Of a stretch of 24,270 nucleotides of DNA, positions 1-10,049 are shown piece by piece. The position numbers and the translations under genes are program-made. The notes under the pieces were generated by a model, which saw only the letters and a list, made by a program, of their open reading frames with translations, did not search any database and was not told the origin of the DNA. Position 1 is the stretch's first letter, and every line of letters starts with the position of its first letter. This DNA comes from Plakobranchus ocellatus (taxonomy: Eukaryota > Mollusca > Gastropoda > Plakobranchidae). Location of the stretch: the NCBI GenBank assembly GCA_019648995.1, contig BLXT01003832.1:1-24270 (forward strand), read 5' to 3'.

Positions 1-889
1 GGTGTTGGTGGTGGTGATGGTGTTTATAGTAGTATCATCACTATTTCCTTTACACTTTCACTGTATTTTGCTCATTCCAATCACCAGCTTTCACATGTTC
101 ACTACCATTAGCAGTTGTTGCAAACTTAGAGTAAAAAGACATAACCATTATTATTCTCTGGTGTATGGACTCACTCTAAGTTTATGATTAAATCCGGCTC
201 TACGGAACTGATACAGATAATAGCATTATGCTGTGGTTCGACGTGTATAAGTGAACACATAGTTACACAGCTACAATATCTTACTGTTATCTAAAAGTTT
301 AAAGAATTACTAAAAAGTACGAGACTAAAAACTAAGCACATCGGAAAGGTTTTACTTTTAACCTTACATAAATAAACGAGTGGAAAAGCAAGAATGCTTT
401 CTTTTGGGCACGGCTAAGATTCACATGTTTACACATTGTAGGTTTTGCTGATTTTCGAAAACTGAGAAGAGTCTTAAGTAAAGAGAACATAATCAACACA
501 ATCACTTTTGCGCTCCACAAGTATCGTGTTTGTTTTCTTTTTAAGCAAAATACACTGTGAGCGAACTTACTAGGTTGTAAATTAAGGGGAGAAAACTTAA
601 AGTTGTTTGAATGAAATAGAAAAGGGAAATAAATTTGACTTTCTTTTTTAATTTTTTTTTGTTTACGATTGCTGTATTAAAGAAATAGTCAAATATATGG
701 CATTTTTTTAGTATTGTATATGTCTTACTCATTTGTTCTTTTCATTCAATAACTATGTAGAGACCTTAATATTTAGATATACACAAATTTTTCTGTCCTT
801 ATCTCTAGCTAATAAACTATTTTAGGAAGTCTTACTTTCTTTACCTATTTATATATGTACTACACATAATGACAGAGTGCCTATCAAAG
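1..889. other. AT-rich intergenic stretch
   Basis: Begins with a short degenerate TGG repeat (1-22). No gene, RNA or structured repeat is recognised; the short open frames show no protein character. Confidence 0.6.
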
Positions 890-1262
890 TGATTTGCTTA
901 GGAACTGGCTTCTGAGCTCCAACGGTGTCTAGAGCCCGTAAAACGGCCGTGGTCCACACATTCTGTCGGTGTGCGCTTCCCGACATTATGCTTTGGGTCT
1001 AGTGTGGTTCCTCCCATTATGACGCCGGGATACACATCATGTGTATCAATTTTTGGTCCGCTTGGTTGCTGGCGAGGGAAGCTTTGTCGTACCGTGGGTG
1101 AGGAGTCCATGGGCTACGAGCACAGGCGCTAGTGTGTTCAGCAATGTGGTGTCGGACGGGTGGCCATCTCCACGATCGTCCCATGGAAACATGGAACACG
1201 TAATGGTGTGCGATGGTTGGCTGGAAGCCGACGCCGTCACCCCCTCGGCTAAATTTTTTATT
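890..1262. other. GC-rich island, unidentified, probably repeat-derived
   Basis: About 370 bp with far higher GC and CpG content than the AT-rich flanks, with sharp borders near 890 and 1262. All open frames inside are short and on opposite strands, with no recognised protein. It may be a fragment of a mobile element or an isolated CpG island. Confidence 0.4.
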
Positions 1263-1977
1263 ACCTCCCTTTAATTCATTGAGTTTTTTCCCTTTAAACA
1301 TAACAGTTAAATTGAGGGAGATATAAATTATAAAATATGATTGATACAGCACCCTTTTTTTGAGACAAATCAACAATAATATGTCTTCTTTTTTATCCCT
1401 TGTGATTTATCTTTTCATGAACAGAAATTCTGACAAGCATATAGGAATCATTGGTTCAAGGTATCGTTCTGTTTGCTAGCTTTTCGCTGGCTCCTGTGCC
1501 ACCAGTTATATTGTACTTTTTTTTTTTAAGTCACTGTTTACAATTAACTACTCTCTGGAAGTCAGAATTTTTTTTTCAAGTTGCTTCTGAGCCGACCCGA
1601 ACGATTGATAATAAACATCTCCTTACTTTTTTCCATCTCCTTTTGTTATCTCTTTTCTCTTGCTCCCCCTCTCTCTTTCTCTTTCTTCTTTTTTTCCACT
1701 TTTAATCTGTGGTCTTGAACATCTCCTCCTCCTCATCCTCGTTCGTTTTAAAACTGATCTTATTAATAATACTGCAACTACTTTTCATCAAAGTAAGCTG
1801 TGGTCTAATGTCATTTATATGTCAAAACATTAATTCTTTACATTTTGGTATTATTTTATATTGAACCTCGGTGCTTCTTTATGTTCTGTGACACGTAAAG
1901 TAATGTAAAACTAGATTTGTCTAACAAAGGAAAAACAAAAAACAAAAAAAAACCCAACCTACTTTGTCTTTTTTCTT
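1263..1977. other. AT-rich intergenic stretch with a pyrimidine-rich tract
   Basis: A C/T-rich tract at about 1620-1700 may be a decayed outlier of the simple-repeat field that follows. Nothing else is seen. Confidence 0.6.
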
Positions 1978-1993
1978 ATATGTCTCTCTCTCT

Positions 1994-2033
<40 letters not shown>

Positions 2034-2122
2034 CGCACCCTTCTCCACCCCCACCTCCCTCCTAAAAAATAGTGAGAGAGCAGAAAGCGAAAAAATATAT
2101 GGGCCATTGTTAGCGGAGAAAG

Positions 2123-2166
<44 letters not shown>

Positions 2167-3104
2167 GGAGGAAAACGATAGAGAGAACGAGAAAGAGAGA
2201 AGAAGAAAAAATAGAGAGAAAGAGAGAGAGAGAAAGAGGGAGAGAGGAAAAAGATAGAGATAGATGGGCAGAGAATGAGTTAATAGATTGATAACAACAG
2301 CGACACATAATAACGTAAGAGAAAGATTGCGGGAAGGGGGAGTGTGCTTAGAAGGATATTATTGGTTTTGTATGTCTCTTTTCTCCCCTGGTTTTGTCAT
2401 TCTCTCTGTATCTCCCCCTCTCTCTTTCTCTCTCCCCCGAAGCTCCCAACTGCCCATCCTCTTTTCACCCACGTAATATGGATGTCATGCTCCATACATT
2501 TATCTCCCCTTGTGTATGCAACTATGTGTGTGTGTCTCTCTCTCTCTCTCTTTCACTCCCTCTCTCTTGTTCTCTCTTTCTCTCTCTCTCTCTTTCTCTC
2601 TCCCCCGAAGCTCCCAACTGCCCATCCTCTTTTCACCCACGTAATATGGATGTCATGCTCCATACATTTATCACCCCTTGTGTATGCAACTATGTGTGTG
2701 TCTCTCTCTCTTTCACTCTCTCTTTCTCTCTTGTTCTCTCTTTCTCTCTCTCTCTTTCTCTCTCTCTCTTTCTCTGTTTGGCTTCCCATACACTCCCAAA
2801 GAGAGCGATTTATAGAGAGGAAGAGAGGGCGAGATATCGAGAAGAGATACAGATAGATGTAAGAAAGAGTTGAATCTACACCAGGGATAGTGACAGTGAA
2901 AAAGAAAGAGCTGGGCAGAGGTTAAATGAGATAGATGAATAGCAAGATCAATATATGAATGGAGAGACAATGTGTGACTGTAAAAAGGGTAGGTGGGTGG
3001 GCTGGCGGTAAGGGATGGATGGGCTTTGTTTGCCTATATCTCTCTCTTTCCTTTCTCCCCAACCTGCTGTCATTCTCTCTCAATTTGGCTCGCTGACTTC
3101 AAAC

Positions 3105-3157
<53 letters not shown>

Positions 3158-3169
3158 AAGAGAAAGAGA

Positions 3170-3207
<38 letters not shown>

Positions 3208-3640
3208 CTGAGGAAGAGAAATATAAAGAGACAGGTTATAGGCCGACAGGTAAAGGGAGCAGAGGGCTAGAGAAGGAGGAAAAGAGATAGATAGATGGAC
3301 TGTAAGATCGACAATAAATTTAATGTGTAACGAGCCAAGGAAATTGTAGGTGGGAGTTGTAGGGCAGTTAATGGGCTATGTATATCTCTCTCTTATCTTC
3401 TCCCTCTATGATTGATTTTCTCTTTATTTATCTCTCTCCCAACCAACTCCTCTCCAGCGAGGAAAAGGAGAGAAGCAGGCAGATGAAGAAGGGGTAAAAA
3501 GGGATAACATGGACATATTAAGTGAGAGAGAAAGAGAGAGAGAGAGAAAAAGAGAGAAAGAGGGAGAGTGTGAAAAGCAGAGAATATAATGAAATATATG
3601 GATAGCAAGATCGATAGACGTATAGAGAGTCAAGGAAAAG
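1978..3640. repeat. Alternating (CT)n / (GA)n simple-repeat field with higher-order copies
   Basis: Pyrimidine tracts (about 1980-2035, 2400-2780, 3040-3085, 3380-3445) alternate with purine tracts (about 2125-2280, 2800-2930, 3105-3300, 3515-3600) on the same strand. Non-repetitive linkers recur in diverged form, e.g. GATAG-AAGATC-ATA near 2935, 3295 and 3600, and GGGCAGAG near 2267 and 2912. This suggests a degenerate larger repeat unit of roughly 300-360 bp. Every open frame here is a translation of simple repeat. Confidence 0.85.
2422..2757. repeat. 168-bp tandem duplication inside the CT field
   Basis: Two adjacent copies, both containing CCCCCGAAGCTCCCAACTG and a following TATGGATGTCATGC, have reference points at 2439 and 2607. 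Only a few substitutions are visible (e.g. ATCTCCCC versus ATCACCCC), so the duplication is recent. Confidence 0.9.
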
Positions 3641-4303
3641 TTTGGAGAAAACTTAAGGCGAAACTTTTTAATGTATACACTTTACTGTTCGACTTAGTTG
3701 TAATAAGTGCAATTAGTGTTGGAGTTTTACAAAATGAGTCCAGTTACGGTTTTGCATAATTGACCTTAAATGAAAACGATTAACTCGAGGTATGAAAACT
3801 ATTCACTTCTCTATGTGGAAAACATTCTTTAGACATGCGAAAGAGTTACTATTCAAGCACAAGGAAGTCTTATTTCCTTACTTCAAATTTTGAGTTGATC
3901 TTATTCACACAGAACCGCAACTCGACTAATTTTCGCTAACACAAATTGGTGGTTGTGGTCTTTCCCTATAATGAAAACAACCTTTGGGCTTGGTGCAAAT
4001 TATTTAGTTCATCTCAAGGGGTGCATTAGTTGTGGACTGAAAGCAAATGGTTGGGTTTTGTATCTATGACAAATCCACAACAATGTGATCTCAGGCTTTA
4101 GGGCCCTCTGTTGGGCAGAGTTCATTTTAATCATACACAGCCTGTATTTTTAGTAATATTTCACACATTTCCTATCCTTTTTCCAAAGCAAAAGCTATTG
4201 GATACGTCGGAAGACGACATAATACATCGATAATGAGCTATTTATCGCATGCGACTCTTCATTGACAAAATTAAATTACGGAGCAAGCAACACGTCTAAG
4301 AAA
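3641..4303. other. Intergenic stretch, nothing recognised
   Basis: AT-rich, with no long frame, repeat or RNA feature that I can support. Confidence 0.6.
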
Positions 4304-4913
4304 TATGTAATAAAAACCCTGTCGCCTCATCACGGTGTGAGAGGTTTTATCACTTTCTTCTTCTTTACGGACGTTCCTCCGTAACAGTCTAGGGAAAAAC
4401 ATGCCTTAAATATGATTAAATAATGTTATTCTTTTAATATTTCTAATGAACAAGGCTATATATTTCATTGTTTTTTTTTTTTTTAATTTGTAAGTCATTT
4501 AGGGGAATATTTTGGCTAAAAAGTAGCCTAAACTAACCACTGAAACCAACATATGAGGCTAACCTTCCATTTATATATCGATAGAATAAGGTTGATAGAC
4601 ACTTTTAAATTACATAAATGGACAGACAACACCTTAAATCCGCAAGTTAATTTTGATCGTAAGGCAGCCTGTTTAAGAGAAAAAAAGGTTGCCATTTTCT
4701 TAGTCTTTTTCCAAAACAATATAGAATAATATGCTTTTCATAAAATTTGTTTTTTTTTTCTTTTTTGTTTTTTGACAACACAAAATTTGAAAGATGCAAT
4801 AAGAGATACGTATTAAAAACTCTGTTGCTTGAACACAATTGGGACTTTTTTCACGATTTCCTCTGTTACAGACCCGCGCTCGTAACAATCTAAGCAAACG
4901 CGTGCCTTAAATC
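4304..4913. repeat. Diverged direct-repeat pair of about 110 bp (4304-4410 and 4807-4913)
   Basis: Both copies contain TA(A/T)TAAAAAC-CTGT-GC near the start and CGTAACA-TCTA-G-AAA followed by GCCTTAAAT near the end. They are offset by about 503 bp. The second copy lies directly beyond the 3' end of the minus-strand reverse transcriptase relic, so this may be that element's 3' non-coding part. Confidence 0.55.
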
Positions 4914-4934
4914 TTCTTTCTGTATTTTTTTCTG

Positions 4935-5182
4935 TGTCCAGCGTCGTTTTAAGAAACGTTTGTTGCCCGCTCTATCCCTTTGGTCATGGTGGTGAAGATT
5001 TTTGTTTTTCCTTCTTCAGTACTTGATGTTATCAATATACCTTGCTTTGGTCTTCCTCTGCCTCTTTTGCCTACGAGTTGTGCCTGTATAACATCTTTCA
5101 TAAGCGAGCATTTGCTTCTACAGGCATGTCGAAGGAAGCATAATTGCGTGGCCGCACAGGAAAAACCCGTCAGATGCCGCAT
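4935..5182 (-). pseudogene. Decayed non-LTR reverse transcriptase C-terminus
   Basis: The minus strand reads FLRHACRSKCSLMKDVIQ followed by LVGKRGRGRPKQ. This pattern (LGH..R...L-K-VL-G-L-GKRGRGRP) is typical of the C-terminal end of non-LTR retrotransposon reverse transcriptases. Past the GRP motif the frame degrades, and a frameshifted DRAGNKRFLKTTLDT continues towards 4935. No catalytic motifs remain, so this is an old 3' fragment. The assignment rests on the conserved basic GRGRP block and would need a profile search for clade. Confidence 0.6.
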
Positions 5183-5189
5183 AGGCTAA

Positions 5190-6873
5190 TTTTGAGCTAG
5201 AACCATTTAAAGTCGATTATCTCGTTTATGGCCAAAATTGAGATTTTGGTTTCAATCAATCTCCATTTTTTCGTCTTCATACTCCACAAAGTTTTCTTCG
5301 TTTCTTTAACCTATAATCTATTTAATTATACATTTTTTGTAAGGTATCTTGATCAGGTTTAAGGCAAAGAAAGCCCCCCAAAAACCAGACAAATTTCTAA
5401 AACTTAATACCTTATTCATATCACCATTGCTAGATCTGCATTACAGCAAACCAACAAGTATTATACACCAAACTAAAAGGCAATTTCTTGGCTGTTAGAT
5501 TCAAACTAGTGCGCATGAATAAACCTGGTTGAGTGCGCAGCTGTTTTATTGAGATAACCTTAAAGATCTACTGACTCAAAAAAAACGCCGCAATCCGATG
5601 ATCGGTTAAGCAAACATTTTACGTTTCATGTCCGATAAAGCTCTTCAAAACATTTATATTTCTATATATACAATAATTGAGTGTTTACTTTTAAAAGCGT
5701 TAATTTTAAGTTTATTGCAATTGAAAATGATGTTTGCAAAGGTCAGACCTTCATATTCCGATCAAAACTTGACCACCCACTTTTGCAGCCCTCAATGAAT
5801 GACTCGAGAATTGCAAAGTTTTTTAACCTAAACCTAGCCGATTCATAGGCCTATGATGATGTCGATTTTATTTTATGAAAAACATGATGCAGATGATGAA
5901 CAAAGCAAAAGTTATGGAGAAATCATTCTTTTTTGATAATTTGATATAAATCCATAGACAATGACTGTCAATGTATCCCGTTTTCTTTCATTCTGTCTCT
6001 CTTTCTCTACCTCCTTTTCTCTCTCCGGCCTAAATCTAGACCTTATTTACTCTGTTGTCGTTTATTGTTGGTGTTTGGAAGCTAGATCTAATTTAAAAGA
6101 GTAGTTTTGACAGCCTACAAGATATTAAATTTATAGATCTACTTTAGATCGAGAGATCTAGATCTATAGATCGAAGTCAAATATGGTAGATTAATTATAA
6201 AACTGGACAATGTCGTTGTCAAGGTGTAACACTCAGTGATGAGCAATGACATACGATGGGCTCAAAATATATATATATATTTTTAATTAAACGTTCATTT
6301 TCACCTAAAAAAAAATATTTGTTAAGATTCTCATTTATGGGTTAGAATGAATAATGGTAAGGTGTATGTGTGCCATGTGTCTGTAAAACCAATTTGACCA
6401 TCTATTCTATCAGCTGAAACTACATAAAACTTTAGAAGCCATTTTCTCAAAACTACGTTTCCTAAACCGAGCGACTTTGAAACATCAGAATTTTTAAAAA
6501 CTAAATAAGATAAGAGCCTTCAAATAAAGAGCAAAATATTCAGTATTCTTTGGGGAATCCAAAGCTGCGCCTATTTCAATTTTTTTTATCTGGACCCATG
6601 TGAAGGGTTTTCCTTTGCGGCCGTACAATTTTCTCTACTGTACCTTGTCCAAGATTTGTTGTGGTATGTCAAGTTGTTGCCCAACCTACCAATCAATTAT
6701 CTTTTACTTTTGTTTGGCTTTATGAACAACGCATCCAATCGTTTATCTGCAAATATTTAAGTGATTTCATTTAATTTCGAGGCCAATTACAACGCTGAAA
6801 TGGGTATTTTTGGACTGAAACCTAGCCTAAAAACTGATAGCAAGCTTGACTTGATCACCTTAACTCCGATACC
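5190..6873. other. Intergenic stretch, mostly unrecognised
   Basis: 1.7 kb of AT-rich sequence. Apart from a minor CT-rich tract near 5994-6027 and the AGATCT cluster, I see no gene or mobile element. Confidence 0.6.
6132..6168. repeat. AGATCT palindrome cluster
   Basis: TATAGATCTA at 6132-6141 is the reverse complement of TAGATCTATA at 6159-6168, and the 12-bp palindrome AGATCTAGATCT lies at 6154-6165. Similar AGATCTAGA-type words occur near 6084 and 12248. Confidence 0.7.
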
Positions 6874-6945
6874 GTAAGATTGTCAAATGTTCTTTCAAAT
6901 ATCGGTACTGTAAGATTGAAAAATACTTTAAATAGCAAATGGAGA
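6874..6945. repeat. Short diverged 36-bp duplication beside the CAA array
   Basis: GTAAGATTGTCAAATGTTCT starting at 6874 recurs as GTAAGATTGAAAAATACT from about 6910. Confidence 0.5.
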
Positions 6946-6959
6946 GCTACACCTTACCT

Positions 6960-6975
6960 TAACAACAACAACAAT

Positions 6976-7023
<48 letters not shown>

Positions 7024-7028
7024 AACAA

Positions 7029-7097
<69 letters not shown>

Positions 7098-7098
7098 A

Positions 7099-7188
<90 letters not shown>

Positions 7189-7189
7189 C
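6960..7189. repeat. (CAA)n microsatellite, about 230 bp
   Basis: A nearly pure AAC/CAA trinucleotide array, interrupted by AAT at about 6973 and 7021, by AAA at about 7027 and by short A-runs at about 7096 and 7140. The interruptions change the phase, so a forward reading passes from poly-Asn to poly-Gln. No splice sites or protein similarity support translation. Confidence 0.95.
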
Positions 7190-7227
7190 TAAACCGTCAA
7201 TAACAATAGTAACGACCATGACAATAA

Positions 7228-7410
7228 AAAAGAACCCAACAAAAACAGTGCAATAACAGCAGTACCGGTACCGGAGGCAAAACTGTAGCACTCAATGTAA
7301 CGGAAATTATCAACTACATTGACCTAAAGGACAACGAAACAACCTACGCGTTTCAAAAGCTGCTTGAGGAAAAGAGGAATTTAGAAAAAATCGTAACGTT
7401 TGGAATGATT
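7228..7410 (+). other. Short coding-like open frame of unknown identity after the CAA array
   Basis: Between stops at 7225-7227 and 7411-7413 a 61-codon frame without a Met start reads GTGGKTVALNVTEIINYIDL and then KDNETTYAFQKLLEEKRNL. The composition is that of an ordinary soluble protein, unlike the low-complexity surroundings. I do not recognise it. It could be an exon or gene fragment, or chance. No good splice acceptor precedes it. Confidence 0.25.
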
Positions 7411-7413
7411 TGA

Positions 7414-8043
7414 CATCGAGTTGAATAAACTTGCTTAAGGCACTCCGAGACGGTTTATTATCTAATAGAGACCTTTACTTTAGTTTGTAGATCTCAAGAA
7501 GCAGTGGCCGGACCCAGTTGTAAGTCTGTTTTTAGATCCTACGGATTTCTTTGAATGAAAATTCAACAAATTACGCTGGTACTGGTGCACAGCTGAGCTC
7601 ACAAATAGTCACAAGTTATTTTGGGTTCTCTTTAGATATCAAGGACAATTTTTTTTTAAAGCTAACCAATCCATTTGATTAGTGCTATTTTTGAGAAAAA
7701 AAGACATTGGCGTATTTTTATAACGTGAACATCATCTGGTAGCTCGTCGGCTCCGAGAAACCATAGAGCCAAAGCTGCATTTTGGCATAAGTCCGAGTTA
7801 AGTTATGAGACTTTGGCAAAATGCTTGCTTGTTGCAAAAAATGGCGGTGTTAAAAATTACGCTCTAGAGTGAAAACTACCAAAGAGTCCCAAACCTGGAA
7901 ATGTGAGTGAAATCTATAGTTTTTTTTCCTTTGTTTCTAAACGCTGCTTCACGAAAAACCCATTTACCGTGGAGCTACCACGCTCTTAAAATAAAATAAA
8001 ATAACTGATTCGATACAGACATCTCATAAACCCGAACGAGACA
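7414..8043. other. Intergenic stretch, nothing recognised
   Basis: AT-rich sequence between the coding-like frame and the inverted-repeat element, with a short AAAAT repeat at about 7987-8002. Confidence 0.6.
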
Positions 8044-8244
8044 AATTGAAGAGCGTTTTTCCAAAACTCTGTATCTGCATTTTTAACTTTACTGAGAAAA
8101 CTGAGAAAATTAAGATTCTTGGAGGTAAATAATCATTGTTTTGACTTATTGAGAATGACCCCTTCAAAGGGAGTATATAAGACAAGATATTTATTAAAAT
8201 CCTTCTCTTATTGATTAGAAATGATTTATGTGCAAATATATACG

Positions 8245-8293
8245 GTTTTTCCAAAACTCAGTATTTGATCATTTAACTGAGTTTTGGAAAAAC
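8245..8293. repeat. Perfect 18-bp hairpin of the subterminal motif
   Basis: 8245-8262 (GTTTTTCCAAAACTCAGT) is the exact reverse complement of 8276-8293, separated by a 13-nt loop. Both arms are copies of the terminal-repeat core of the surrounding element. Confidence 0.9.
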
Positions 8294-8556
8294 TGATTAA
8301 TACTTATCTAAATGTGCTTAAAGCTGTTTTGTGTTAGTGGAAGGTACAAAAAACTTTTAAAATATTAGCACTTCCTTGAAATAAAGAAAACATGACTTGT
8401 GAATGGGTTTCAATCAAAATTTTCATTGTTCATTTTTATACATTGCTGCATAATTTGTTAAAATTTTAAGACATTTCAGTATTTTACAGCATTTTTGCAT
8501 AATTTTGTTGGTTTTTTTTAAATGAAAAAGTTGTATAATTTTCAAATATTAAATAA

Positions 8557-8578
8557 ACACACACACACACACACACAC

Positions 8579-8609
<31 letters not shown>

Positions 8610-8610
8610 G
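8557..8610. repeat. Compound (CA)n-(GACA)n microsatellite
   Basis: About 24 bp of AC repeat pass directly into about 30 bp of AGAC repeat, inside the inverted-repeat element. Confidence 0.95.
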
Positions 8611-8938
8611 CTAGACATGATTGCTTAAAGCCCACATTCACACTGCCATATTATTTACCCAATAGTTTTAATTGCATCATTTACACACATAATTTTTTTT
8701 CTCTTAGCCTCATTTACCATCATAGCAAGGAACGTCATGAACACTTTCAACCAGCAAAAATACAGCAGGAATGTTGGAAAATTGGCAGTCTATTTCAAAA
8801 CTGTTCATACTTAGGCATTTATATAATGTATTAAGAAGATGAAATATGTGAACATCTAAAAGGTTTATTTTCAATCATATTCTTATTTAGGAACAAAAAG
8901 AACAAAACAAAAAGCAAGAGAAGAATATTAAAAATAAC

Positions 8939-9110
8939 AGTAACCTAAACCTTCTTTATCTTTGCTTGGGCTATGTACACACAAGTTTCAAAGTCATCAT
9001 ATAATCTTATCTCAAAAATAAAGAAGATTACATTTAAATCTTGATAGTAATCTAAACCATCTTTTCTATTGTTCACTACTGTTGTAGGCTTTTACACAAA
9101 ACTTTCACTC
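8939..9110. repeat. Diverged 107-bp internal direct repeat
   Basis: AGTAACCTAAACCTTCTTT at 8939 recurs as AGTAATCTAAACCATCTTT at 9046. Both are followed by a similar run through ACAC-AA--TTTCA and TCATCATA. Two diverged copies lie inside the element. Confidence 0.5.
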
Positions 9111-9129
9111 TCATCATAGCTACACGTCA

Positions 9130-9350
9130 TCTCTTTCATCAGTGTCCTCATTCTTAGCCTCAGCTGCCATCAAGACATCATAAAACCCTTTAGCCCTCTA
9201 TGGTACTCTAAAAAACTTCATCAACTTTTTCACATCTTCTGCCTAAGGTTTTTTACATGATTTTCTTCCACACTTTATTACGTTTTCTACCACGTCCAGG
9301 CGTAACAGGAGAAAAAAAACCACTTCAATAAGCTCAGTTTCGTGTTCCAT
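9130..9350 (-). pseudogene. Decayed ORF inside the inverted-repeat element, possible transposase relic
   Basis: On the minus strand an ATG at 9348-9350 opens MEHETELIEVV. After a frameshift in the T-run it continues as SPVTPGRGRKRNKVWKKIM, a stop, then KTLGRRCEKVDEVF. Further on, GFYDVLMAAEAKNEDTDERD is read before stops accumulate. The basic GRGRKRN-W-K block looks like the DNA-binding-type start of a transposon-encoded protein, and it lies about 275 bp inside the right end of the element. Frameshift and stops make it non-functional. Family is not identified; this is inference from composition and position. Confidence 0.35.
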
Positions 9351-9784
9351 CGTGGCAGTGGACTTCGTTTATGCTTTGCTCGATTGAGGTATGAACTTTC
9401 CAAAACTAAGTATTTACACGGAAAAGCACTGGTGCGCATGCGTGCAGAAAGCACAGAGTTTTGGAAAATTTATACGTCAGCAACTACAGAGTTTTGGAAA
9501 AACAGCCTGTTCCAGAAGCCCATTTGCAACTGATTTTACGTAGTTTTGGAAAGATTATTGTGTGTACAATGTAAAAGGAGCAATGAATTTTACTTTAAGG
9601 GGAATAACTAACTTTTCAACGAAACTGCAAGTACTGAGTTTTGGAAAAACGCTCTTCAATTGGATTTGGTCCGAAGCATAATTATTAAATCTTAAATCTT
9701 CAATCTTGTGTTGAACTTTTATTCTGTTTGCGCTCCTAATGATTGACCAAGTTTGGTCTGAGAAAAAAAAAAAGAAAGGGGGAA

Positions 9785-10047
9785 GGTGGCTCAGTAGCGT
9801 AGTGGTTAGAGTCCTCGCTTTAAAACTGTTAGTGGACCTGTCTATTAAAGGTTCCAGGGCGTCAGGTGCACCCGCCCCACATAGACTTAAATGTAATCGA
9901 TGAATCAGAGGCATGTAGGCTGTAGATAATACACGCACAAACAATATTGAGGCACATTAACTGAAATGTTTGAAATTCTGTGTTGGTATGAAAAATGTAG
10001 ACCTCATGGTGGTTGTTGAGATAAACAATTAAATAAAAAAAAAAAAA
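9785..10047 (+). mobile_element. tRNA-derived SINE-like element
   Basis: GTGGCTCAGTAGCGTAGTGG from 9786 resembles a tRNA A box, and GGTTCCAGGGC at 9850-9860 resembles a B box in the same orientation. Together they suggest an RNA polymerase III promoter with longer spacing than a tRNA gene. A body of about 160 bp follows and ends in an A-rich tail (about 10027-10049). The unit starts after an A/G-rich tract and abuts the inverted-repeat element. No clear target-site duplication was found. It is not an intact tRNA gene: no cloverleaf can be drawn between the boxes. Confidence 0.55.
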
Positions 10048-10049
10048 AA

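Larger units (their letters stand above)
8044..9661. mobile_element. Non-autonomous DNA-transposon-like element with terminal inverted repeats
   Basis: The first 37 bp (8044-8080) and last 37 bp (9625-9661) are inverted repeats with 33 of 37 positions identical and the outer 26 perfect, starting AATTGAAGAGCG. The outermost AATT is present on both sides and could be a 4-bp target duplication. The core of the repeat, GTTTTTCCAAAACTC, recurs inside: forward at 8245-8262 and 9396-9412, inverted at 8276-8293, 9452-9468, 9485-9502 and 9540-9553. Such subterminal arrays are known from several cut-and-paste DNA transposon superfamilies. The interior is AT-rich, with a compound microsatellite, a 107-bp internal repeat and a decayed minus-strand ORF, but no intact transposase. 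The superfamily is not recognised. Confidence 0.72.

Noticed and set aside
1976..3633. Several ORFs of 60-170 codons made of Ser/Leu or Arg/Glu repeats
   Set aside because: They translate (CT)n and (GA)n repeats and stay open in many frames for that reason alone.
6880..7203. Poly-Asn/poly-Gln ORF with a Met start, and poly-Leu/Val/Cys ORFs on the other strand
   Set aside because: These are translations of a trinucleotide microsatellite; no splice sites, no conserved flanks.
9342..9533. Plus-strand ORF through the subterminal repeats, with FWK repeated
   Set aside because: It translates the repeated AGTTTTGGAAAA motif and lies opposite the better candidate relic; no protein similarity.
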